32,857 nucleotides of DNA, from the NCBI GenBank assembly GCA_016219715.1, contig JACRKX010000018.1:1-32857 (forward strand), written 5' to 3'. Made by a program: the position numbers and the translations under genes. Below are positions 9,371 through 18,869 of this stretch, piece after piece. Origin of the DNA: Actinomycetota bacterium. Lineage in GTDB: Bacteria; Actinomycetota; Thermoleophilia; Solirubrobacterales; JACPNS01. Positions within the stretch are counted from its first letter, which is position 1, and each line of letters opens with the position of its first letter. Under the pieces are notes generated by a model. That model was not told where the DNA came from. It searched no databases and saw only the letters and a list, made by a program, of their open reading frames with translations.

Positions 9371-10542
9371 GGCAACGTAAGGTCGCCCGAGGACGGGTCG
9401 GAGTCGACCGCCGGATCCGGCTGGTCGCCACCGGGCGGCGCGGAATCGGGATCCGGATCGACAAATCGCGGCGGCGGATCGGCGTCTTCCGCGGTGCTCG
9501 CCGAACCGGACGACGATTCGCTGCCCGACGACAGCAGGTCGCCGGCAGTGGCACGCCGAACGCGCTTGGAGCGGCCGGGCCTTGTCGACTTGGTCTCGGC
9601 GCGTCGATCGGCGACCGGCTTACTCTCCGCCGCGTTCGCGGCAGCGGCCGCAGCGGCCAAAGCCGCGGCTGCCGCGGCGTCGCGACCCCGGTCGCTATCC
9701 GAGACCGCGTGCTGTACACCGACCCCGCCGGCCACGATCGTTCCAGCAGCGGCAGCCGCCAGCGCAAGCTTTTTGCCGAAGGCGATCTCCGCTGCCGGCG
9801 TGGCCGGCAGGTGGGAGAGCAGCCGCTCGTTGGCCCATGCGGCGGCATTGCCCCAGGCATCCGCGAGCGATCCCGCGAAACCTCCAGCCGCGGCACCGAC
9901 CGGGAAGAGCGAGGCAATCTCGTGCGGGGCGTCACCGAAGTCGCGCACGACGGCGCGGCAGGCACCGCAGTTGCCGAGATGCAGCTCGACATCGCCGCGT
10001 TCGGCCGCCGGAAGCTCGTTGTCGACGAACTTCGAGAGCAGCGGTTCAAGTCGCCGGCACTCTGCGCCCGCGTCCATCCGGTCGAGCAGGCCGCGAAACA
10101 CGCGGCGCCCCTCGGTCAATGCATTGTGAACCTTCGCGTAGCTGAAGCCGGTCTCGTCGGCGATTTCGTTGTACGACAGCCCGTCGGCGCGCAGCAGCAA
10201 GCAGCGGGCCTGATCGGGGTTGATGCGCAACAGCGCCTCGCGGCGACGACGAACGTCTTCGAGCTCGACCACCCGGTCGGCCGGCGTATCGAGAATGTCG
10301 GCCCAGTCGCTGACCACATCCTCGTAGGCGACCTCCGCGGCCCGCTTCTGCTTGCGACGGATCATCAATGCCTCGTTGCGCGCGACTGTCAACAGCCATG
10401 GCAACGGATCGTCGCCCTCGGCCAGCTGGGGCGGTTTCGTCAGTAAAACCTCGAAGGCGCGTTGGTAGGCGTCCTCGGCATCGGCCACCGAACGGCTGTA
10501 ACTGCGCGTGACTCGCAGCACAGCGGCGCCGTGCCGGGTCAT
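9367..10542 (-). CDS. ECF-type sigma-70 factor fused to C-terminal zinc-finger anti-sigma-like domain, TM segment and Ala-rich extracytoplasmic tail
   Basis: Sigma region 2 (DAEDAYQRAFEVLLTKPPQ...PLPWLLTVARNEALMIRRKQKR) and region 4 (INPDQARCLLLRADGLSYNEIADETGFSYAKVHNALTEGRRVFRGLL); then HLGNCGACRAV (HxxxCxxC, zf-HC2-like); hydrophobic KKLALAAAAAGTIVAGGVGVQHAV; Ala-rich/low-complexity C-terminus. Stop overlaps the next start as GTGA. Confidence 0.88.
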   Translation of the reverse strand: MTRHGAAVLRVTRSYSRSVADAEDAYQRAFEVLLTKPPQLAEGDDPLPWLLTVARNEALMIRRKQKRAAEVAYEDVVSDWADILDTPADRVVELEDVRRRREALLRINPDQARCLLLRADGLSYNEIADETGFSYAKVHNALTEGRRVFRGLLDRMDAGAECRRLEPLLSKFVDNELPAAERGDVELHLGNCGACRAVVRDFGDAPHEIASLFPVGAAAGGFAGSLADAWGNAAAWANERLLSHLPATPAAEIAFGKKLALAAAAAGTIVAGGVGVQHAVSDSDRGRDAAAAAALAAAAAAANAAESKPVADRRAETKSTRPGRSKRVRRATAGDLLSSGSESSSGSASTAEDADPPPRFVDPDPDSAPPGGDQPDPAVDSDPSSGDLTLP

Positions 10543-10591
10543 CAGCAGGTCTAGATCGACATTCGTGTCGGCATTTCGCGCGATTCGGCCG

Positions 10592-10598
10592 CCCCCCC
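10592..10598. repeat. Homopolymer C7 (G7 on the minus strand) 5' of the sigma factor ORF
   Basis: Read directly: ggcc g ccccccc aagg. Confidence 0.9.
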
Positions 10599-10759
10599 AA
10601 GGCTTTCCGATCTGATTACTTCATTCCCTCAGCGCTCAGATCGCGCCAGGAAACGGCGCTCGCAAGGCACCCGCCGGTTCACACCAATGGTACTGACAAT
10701 TAGGCACCTTCCCAATACCGCAGACGGGCGGTTCGTCGCTTGGCGTCGACGGCGCCCGA

Positions 10760-10765
10760 TACATT
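10760..10765 (+). promoter_or_regulatory. Candidate -10 TACATT, 6 nt before GTG start (possible leaderless mRNA)
   Basis: cccgaTACATTgccggtGTGGGAACA; no clear SD between. Confidence 0.35.
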
Positions 10766-10771
10766 GCCGGT

Positions 10772-11494
10772 GTGGGAACACACGTTCGCAAACTGCCCGA
10801 TCGGGTCGCCGCCGTAGCCGTCGGCGTGCTCTGGGGCCGGCGCCACGAGCCACGGCCCGAACTGCTTCCGGTCACCGAGGTGGGCGTGGCGATCGTTGAC
10901 TGTTCAGACGGCGAGGCGCTCGTCGAGTCTCGTTATCTGTTGACCGGCGGCGACCTGCCGATCGCGGCCGAGCACCTCGTCGATCTCGGCCTACCGCTGG
11001 TCGGCTTCAATCCGCTCGGATTCGACTGGATCGCGCTCGAATGCCTGTCCAACGGCGCCACCGGCGACGTCTCGCCACTGATCGAACGAACGATCGACCT
11101 ACGTTCCACCCTGCACGACCTGGTGCCCGATCTGGTCGCCGCCGAAGGCGTCGACACCTTCCCGCGCCAGGGCGAATACGGCGTGCTCAATCCACACAGC
11201 CTCGCCGAGGCCAATCTCGGGGCGCTTCCCGGCGGCAACGAAGACGTCCGCGGCGAGGCAGAACTGACGGCCGCGCTTTGGCACCAGATCGCTCACAGCG
11301 GGCGCGCGATGATCGCCGCCCGCACCCACGTGCTCAGCGACGACGCTCTCGATCTTGTGCGCGGCGTCCGGCCGCGATTCTCCAGCGCCGCCGAGTGGCG
11401 CAAAACGCTGGCCCAACGCCCAGCGCCGCGTGCCTATCGCCGCCGCAAGCCGCATCCAATCACGTTTCCGCGGGTGGACCAACGATACGTGTGA
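10772..11494 (+). CDS. Uncharacterised protein, possibly divergent RNase H-like/DEDD exonuclease fold
   Basis: GTG start; 'LPLVGFNPLGFDWIALE' resembles the exonuclease II motif (vtfNgxxFDlpvl), 'TIDLRSTL', 'HSLAEANLGALPGG...GEAELTAALWHQI' resembles the sL..la..lLG...D..lt..Lw region. Confidence 0.45.
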   Translation: MGTHVRKLPDRVAAVAVGVLWGRRHEPRPELLPVTEVGVAIVDCSDGEALVESRYLLTGGDLPIAAEHLVDLGLPLVGFNPLGFDWIALECLSNGATGDVSPLIERTIDLRSTLHDLVPDLVAAEGVDTFPRQGEYGVLNPHSLAEANLGALPGGNEDVRGEAELTAALWHQIAHSGRAMIAARTHVLSDDALDLVRGVRPRFSSAAEWRKTLAQRPAPRAYRRRKPHPITFPRVDQRYV

Positions 11495-11534
11495 CTTTGC
11501 GGACGGCCGGCGGGACTAGCTTGTAACGCTACTG

Positions 11535-11561
11535 TGGCGCTTTTGGCGCTATTTTGGCGCT
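11535..11561 (+). promoter_or_regulatory. Three iterated TGGCGCT boxes (11535-11541, 11544-11550, 11555-11561) overlapping the vapB promoter; candidate TA operator
   Basis: gTGGCGCTttTGGCGCTattTTGGCGCTagaat; two copies sit in the 11-mer TTTTGGCGCTA in direct tandem. Confidence 0.6.
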
Positions 11562-11566
11562 AGAAT
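11561..11566 (+). promoter_or_regulatory. Candidate -10 TAGAAT, 6 nt before vapB ATG (possible leaderless)
   Basis: TAGAAT-ggatcg-ATG. Confidence 0.45.
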
Positions 11567-11572
11567 GGATCG

Positions 11573-11803
11573 ATGGCGACCATACAGGTCAAGAATCTGC
11601 CCGACGAGGCCGTGCGCACGCTCAAGGTCCGGGCAGCCAAATCGGGCCAATCGCTTCAGGAGTACATGCGCGCTTACCTGATCGAGGTCACGGCGCGCCC
11701 CACCCGCCAAGAACTACTCGAACGGCTCGCGACGCGCAGCGGTGGGTCATTCGAATTCACGGAAGCGGCTCGCCTGGTGCGCGAAGACCGGGACTCGCAT
11801 TGA
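11573..11803 (+). CDS. vapB: VapB/FitA-like RHH antitoxin
   Basis: MATIQVKNLPDEAVRTLKVRAAKSGQSLQEYMRAYLIEVTARPT: FitA/VapB-type ribbon-helix-helix N-terminus; small ORF preceding a PIN gene. Confidence 0.85.
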   Translation: MATIQVKNLPDEAVRTLKVRAAKSGQSLQEYMRAYLIEVTARPTRQELLERLATRSGGSFEFTEAARLVREDRDSH

Positions 11804-12192
11804 TCGTCGATGCGTCGGCGCTGCTCCCGTACCTGGTCGACGACAGCGACCACGGCAGGCGGGCACGCGAAGTCGTCGGCGATCGCGAGATTTCCGCGCC
11901 GGCCCTCGTAGACCTCGAACTGCTTTCCTCGCTGCGGCGCCAGGTGACGCGCGGGATCCTGAGCGAACGGCGAGCGGCCGAGGCCATTTCAGACCTCCAA
12001 CTTCTGGATCTCGATCGAATACCTCACGAACTGCTGCTCGAACGCGTGTGGCAACTCCGGCAGAACCTGACGCCCTACGACGCGTCATACGTCGCGCTCG
12101 CGGAACGCCTAGGTCAGCCGCTGCTGACGTGCGACGAGCGTCTCGCCAACTCGAGCGGACCGACTTGCGAGTTTCTGCTGCTGAGCGAGTGA
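11800..12192 (+). CDS. vapC: VapC-like PIN-domain toxin (TTG start overlapping vapB stop, TTGA)
   Basis: LIVDASALLPYLVDDSDHG...SAPALVDLELLSSLRR...LTPYDASYVALAERLGQPLLTCDERLA: PIN acidic residues and order. The ORF-track start at 11554 lies upstream of vapB's own start and is not likely. Confidence 0.88.
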   Translation: MIVDASALLPYLVDDSDHGRRAREVVGDREISAPALVDLELLSSLRRQVTRGILSERRAAEAISDLQLLDLDRIPHELLLERVWQLRQNLTPYDASYVALAERLGQPLLTCDERLANSSGPTCEFLLLSE

Positions 12193-12202
12193 ACGCCCGC
12201 GG

Positions 12203-15079
<2,877 letters not shown>

Positions 15080-15085
15080 GGGCCT

Positions 15086-15091
15086 ACTTTA
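15086..15091 (-). promoter_or_regulatory. Candidate -10 TAAAGT, 6 nt before secA ATG (possible leaderless)
   Basis: Minus strand: cggTAAAGTaggcccATGTCGCTG. Confidence 0.4.
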
Positions 15092-15136
15092 CCGATCGAC
15101 CGCTCGCCTCCTGCCGGGCGAGGGCATGCCGTACGA

Positions 15137-15526
15137 CTAAAGCTGCGCGCCCTCGGGCTGCCACCCGCCGAGCGGCTCCGGCGGCATGATGAACTTGCCG
15201 CCGCCACTGCGGTGAGCCTCGCGCCGGTGGCTGCGCTTCTCGCGATGCCGCTCGACCTGACGGCCGAGCTCATCGGAGACCTCGTGGATCGCGTGCTTCA
15301 TCTCGAAGGAGTGCTCGCTGGCGCGCAGAGTCGCGCCCTTCAGGTAGAAGACGGCGTCGACGACGAATTGCTCGGCGATCGCCGGATTGCGCTCTGTACT
15401 GAGTTCGAGTTCGAGCCTGGCGAACTCAGAGACCTGCTTGGAAACCTTTTCGAACCTGCGTCGTGCGTAGTCGCGCAGCTCTTCGGTGAGTAGAACTCCA
15501 TTGCGCGTCCGGATCTCGATCTGCAT
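15137..15526 (-). CDS. hpf: Ribosome hibernation promoting factor / RaiA-family protein, short form
   Basis: MQIEIRTRNGVLLTEELRDYARRRFEKVSKQVSEFARLELELSTERNP...VDAVFYLKGATLRASEHSFEMKHAIHEVSDELGRQVERHREKR; SD AAGGAG upstream. Confidence 0.88.
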   Translation of the reverse strand: MQIEIRTRNGVLLTEELRDYARRRFEKVSKQVSEFARLELELSTERNPAIAEQFVVDAVFYLKGATLRASEHSFEMKHAIHEVSDELGRQVERHREKRSHRREAHRSGGGKFIMPPEPLGGWQPEGAQL

Positions 15527-15636
15527 CTCAATAGCTCCTTGGTCTTGAAGCCGATCGGATCACCGTCGCGCAGCGCGCCTCAGGTGATCCGGTCAGTACG
15601 TCCGACGAATCACCCGGGTTTCTGGCACTTGCCGAG

Positions 15637-16362
15637 TCAGTGGCCGTGTGCCGTGCCGGGCGCTGCGCTGGTGCCGGCAAACGTGACCGCCCCTACCCGG
15701 GCCGCGGTTCGTTTGCCGATCGCAGAAGCGCATATCTCCAATGTAACGCCTGTGGTGGAGACGTCGTCGAGTAATAAGACGTTCGTCTCTCGCGCCGCTA
15801 AAGATTTTGCCGCCGCTGCCGAAGGCGGCCGGACCACGATCGCGCTGGGATCGAGCTCTAGGCGGCGGCCACGCGACTGGCCGGTCTGCGGCGCAGCGGC
15901 ACCGGCACGAACGAGGCAGTCGGCCACTCGCAGGCCCACGATCGCAGCCAGCTCATGCGCAATGAGCGCGCTCTGGTTGTAACCGCGTTCACGGCGGCGG
16001 CGCGGATGAGCCGGCACTGGCACCAGCAGCGCACGTTCGAGCATCTCGCGTGGTGCCCGTGCAGCAATCAGCCGCGCCATCTCACGCGCCGCCACGACCG
16101 CTCCGCCGTACTTCAGCGCGTGAACCAGCTCCCGGGCGGGACCGGCCATCGGAAGGGCCGCAAAGTGCGTGGCGAGCGCCGGGCCGCGGCGGGCGGCCGG
16201 GCAACCGGCCGGCATCGAATCCAGCTCAAGCAGGCAGGCGCCGCACAGCGAATCGCCCGCGGCACAGTGAGCTCGGCAGGCAAGGCACCGCGGCGGTGCG
16301 ACAAGCGCCACCGCCTGAGCAAGCAGCGACTCCGCCATGCGGGCCTGTCTCGATCGCGCCAT
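15637..16362 (-). CDS. comF: ComF/GntX-family phosphoribosyltransferase-like protein
   Basis: Cys-rich N-terminus (CLACRAHCAAGDSLCGAC), VPVPAHPRRRRERGYNQSALIAHELA, PRPP-loop-like VLLLDDVSTTGVTLE. Start could be the internal ATG at 16338. Confidence 0.88.
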   Translation of the reverse strand: MARSRQARMAESLLAQAVALVAPPRCLACRAHCAAGDSLCGACLLELDSMPAGCPAARRGPALATHFAALPMAGPARELVHALKYGGAVVAAREMARLIAARAPREMLERALLVPVPAHPRRRRERGYNQSALIAHELAAIVGLRVADCLVRAGAAAPQTGQSRGRRLELDPSAIVVRPPSAAAAKSLAARETNVLLLDDVSTTGVTLEICASAIGKRTAARVGAVTFAGTSAAPGTAHGH

Positions 16363-16423
16363 CGCCGCCGATCATGCCGGTCAAGCGGTTACGACACAAC
16401 ACCCAAATGCAAAGATTCAACAC

Positions 16424-16753
16424 ATGGAAGGCAGAGATCCAACCGCACGCGGCTCCTTCGGCGCAGAAGGACATAGCGACACGGTCAGCGGCACCGTGCT
16501 GTTCATCTGGGACTCGCACGGCGAGCACGATCCCCACATGGCCATCAACATCGAGACCGACAACCCGCTCATGCCTGACACCTGGGACTTCGCGGGCGAG
16601 CTCTACGAAGAGTTCTCCGGCAGGCTAAGAGAGGGCGACCGGATCGAGATCGACTACGAGGTCGAGCACCACGAGATAGTCGATCCCGACGGCGGCGTCA
16701 CCGACGGCCATAGGCCGCGGATCGTCGCCGTCAGGATCGAAGCAGACGGTTAG
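16424..16753 (+). CDS. Small acidic hypothetical protein
   Basis: ORF from ATG 16424 (MEGRDPTARGSFGAEGHSDTVSGTVLFIWDSHGEHDPHMAINIETDNP...). The ORF-track start 16337 would overlap the divergent comF start. Possible TTACGA-N17-AAGATT-N6-ATG promoter. Confidence 0.6.
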   Translation: MEGRDPTARGSFGAEGHSDTVSGTVLFIWDSHGEHDPHMAINIETDNPLMPDTWDFAGELYEEFSGRLREGDRIEIDYEVEHHEIVDPDGGVTDGHRPRIVAVRIEADG

Positions 16754-17214
16754 ACGCAGCTGGTGATTCCGCTCGCGACGAGTTCTTCGTTGGTCGGAAT
16801 CTGCATCGTGGTCGACGTCTTGCTGGTGACGCGCCTGCCCGTGAGCGTGTTCTTGAACGTGAACGAGCCGTCGAACTGCATCGTCGACCCCGCCGTGTAG
16901 CCGACAAACGATCCGAAGTTCAGGTACTTGGTCGGCTTCAATGTGACTTTCTCGGCGATCTTCACTTCGCCGGTGGCGGGGTCCGTCATCTTGTAGTTGA
17001 CGGTGATACGACCTGGTCGCCTGGCGTTCTTGCGCTTGACTTTGGCCTCGAATCCCATCGCGACACGTACCTGGTCCGGCGGCACGGTGCAGTCGACGGC
17101 CATTATCGGCGTGACCTTGACGCTGAGGCTGCGCTTGGCCGCGACGGCGCCGGCAGGCAGCGCGAGGTGAACGGCGGCGATTGCGATTACTAGGACGAGC
17201 GAGAGACGGCGCAT
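16750..17214 (-). CDS. Secreted hypothetical protein (paralog B of tandem pair)
   Basis: SD AAAGGA before ATG; signal peptide MRRLSLVLVIAIAAVHLALPAGAVAA; shares FxAKxKRKN..P.R.T..Y..TD..TG...A...TLKP.K pattern with 17303..17779. Confidence 0.75.
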   Translation of the reverse strand: MRRLSLVLVIAIAAVHLALPAGAVAAKRSLSVKVTPIMAVDCTVPPDQVRVAMGFEAKVKRKNARRPGRITVNYKMTDPATGEVKIAEKVTLKPTKYLNFGSFVGYTAGSTMQFDGSFTFKNTLTGRRVTSKTSTTMQIPTNEELVASGITSCV

Positions 17215-17302
17215 TTGCTTCCTTTCAAAGGTTGACGGCGGGACTGTACCCGAAACGGATACAGACGAAGTTGCCGACTACCGGTGAAGATCGTTCGCGT
17301 GG

Positions 17303-17779
17303 CTATCCCACGGCGCAGGTTGCCACAGGAATGCCGTTGGCGTCCATCTGCTCGACCGTCGGAACGGCATCGTTGAAGGTTGTCTTGCTCTTGAGCAGCT
17401 TCCCGGTCTGAGGAGACCTGAACGACGCCGTAGCCCTCAGGATGATCGGGGTGCCGGCGATGTACGTTGTCAGCGCACCGACTTTGTAGAACTTGCGTGG
17501 CTTTAGCGTCAGCGTCTGAGCGACTAGTACAGCACCTGTGTTTGCGTCGGTGACCGAGTACTTGATTGTCACGCGCCTGGGCAGGGGCGAGTTCTTGCGC
17601 TTGATCTTGGCTTTGAAGGTGTAAGCCCACATAAGCTGGTCGGCCGCCGGGCGACAGAATCCGGTGTAGTCGAACGACGGCGTCACGTAAAGCTTGCTAG
17701 TCGCAGACTGTGCCGCTGGCGTGAACGCCATCGACGCGATCAACATTGCAGTTGCGAATAAGGCGATTCGTAGCTTCAA
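17303..17779 (-). CDS. Secreted hypothetical protein (paralog A of tandem pair), TTG start
   Basis: CAGGAGccagctTTG start context; signal peptide LKLRIALFATAMLIASMAFTPAAQSA; same motif set as the neighbour. The upstream ORF extension to 17962 overlaps the nucleotidyltransferase gene antiphase and is not favoured. Confidence 0.72.
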   Translation of the reverse strand: MKLRIALFATAMLIASMAFTPAAQSATSKLYVTPSFDYTGFCRPAADQLMWAYTFKAKIKRKNSPLPRRVTIKYSVTDANTGAVLVAQTLTLKPRKFYKVGALTTYIAGTPIILRATASFRSPQTGKLLKSKTTFNDAVPTVEQMDANGIPVATCAVG

Positions 17780-17819
17780 AGCTGGCTCCTGAATGGCGAT
17801 TGGACTGGTGAGCTTCAGC

Positions 17820-18827
17820 CTACCGGCTAAGCCCCCCGGCGATCTGAGCGGCCGGACGCAGGTTCGAGACGATTTCACCCTGGCCGAGGATCGCGCCGAT
17901 CGCGATCGTGCCGGCCGCGACCTCGCCGCCGGGGAAGACGATCGAATCGCGCACGGCCGCACCTGTGCCGACCGTGGCGCCGTCGCCGATCACGACGGGG
18001 CCGAGCAGCTTCGCACCCTCGCCGATCGATGCGCCCTCGCCCACCCACACCGGGCCTACGCTGGCGTCCGCCGCAAACACGCCGTCGGGCGAGCCGGTAC
18101 CGGCGATGCCCAGGTCGAGTGCGCCGGTCAGCGCGTCGAACGTGCCGCTGCGCAACTCGCCGAGCGAGCCGACGTCGTTCCAGTACTCCTCGATCTCGTG
18201 GATGTAGAACGGGATGTCGTTCTCCAGCAGCACGGGAAAGACGTCCTGCGCCCAGTCGACGAAGTCGGACTCGGGGAAGTAGTCGAAGATCTCCGGCGAG
18301 AAGACGTAGATGCCGCAGTTGCCGAGGTCGCTGAGCGCTTCGGCGGGGTCTGGCTTTTCCTGGAAGCCCGTGATGCGGCCGTCGGAGTCGTGCAGCACGA
18401 CGCCGTACTCGCGCGTGTCGGGCACGCGCTTGACCGTCAGCGTGGCCACGCCGCCCGAGGCGCGATGGCGCTCGACGAGCGCCGTCAGGTCGATGTCGGT
18501 CAGCGCGTCGCCGCTGATGATCAGGAACGGCTCGTCGCCGAAGTGGTCGCGCACCGCGCGCACTCCGCCGGCCGTGCCAAGCAGCTCGGGCTCGAAGTTG
18601 TATTGCAGGTCCACGCCGAAGGCCGATCCATCGCCGAAGTACTCGCGGATCGTGTCGGGGAAGTAGTGCAGGTTGGCGACCGCGCCGTCGAAACCGTGAC
18701 GCTCGACCAGGCCCAGTAGGTGAGCCATCACCGGCCGGTCGATCACCGGCACCATCGGCTTGGGGATTCCATACGTGATCGGCTTGAGCCGGGTGCCCAG
18801 GCCGGCGGCCAGAACCATTGCCTTCAT
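17820..18827 (-). CDS. NDP-sugar nucleotidyltransferase (mannose-1-P guanylyltransferase-like) with C-terminal left-handed beta-helix
   Basis: MKAMVLAAGLGTRLKPITYGIPKPMVPVIDRPVMAHLL, LLGTAGGVRAV, IISGDALTDIDL; hexapeptide-like C-terminus. Confidence 0.9.
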   Translation of the reverse strand: MKAMVLAAGLGTRLKPITYGIPKPMVPVIDRPVMAHLLGLVERHGFDGAVANLHYFPDTIREYFGDGSAFGVDLQYNFEPELLGTAGGVRAVRDHFGDEPFLIISGDALTDIDLTALVERHRASGGVATLTVKRVPDTREYGVVLHDSDGRITGFQEKPDPAEALSDLGNCGIYVFSPEIFDYFPESDFVDWAQDVFPVLLENDIPFYIHEIEEYWNDVGSLGELRSGTFDALTGALDLGIAGTGSPDGVFAADASVGPVWVGEGASIGEGAKLLGPVVIGDGATVGTGAAVRDSIVFPGGEVAAGTIAIGAILGQGEIVSNLRPAAQIAGGLSR

Positions 18828-18869
18828 CGTCTGATCAGTCTCACTCTCGTAGCGAAAGGCGAGCGGGCC

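Noticed and set aside
9610-9700. Ala-rich repeat DNA (gcggcagcggccgcagcggcc...) as a mobile or microsatellite element
   Set aside because: In-frame low-complexity linker of the sigma-factor tail; no terminal repeats or transposase.
10600-10771. Possible tRNA or ncRNA in the divergent intergenic region between the sigma factor and the RNase H-like gene
   Set aside because: No cloverleaf with matching acceptor and T-arm found; only generic GC-rich sequence.
17780-17962. N-terminal extension of the secreted paralog (MRPCAIRSSSPAARS...)
   Set aside because: Arg/Ser-rich out-of-phase reading of the nucleotidyltransferase 3' end; signal peptide and SD place the start at TTG 17779.
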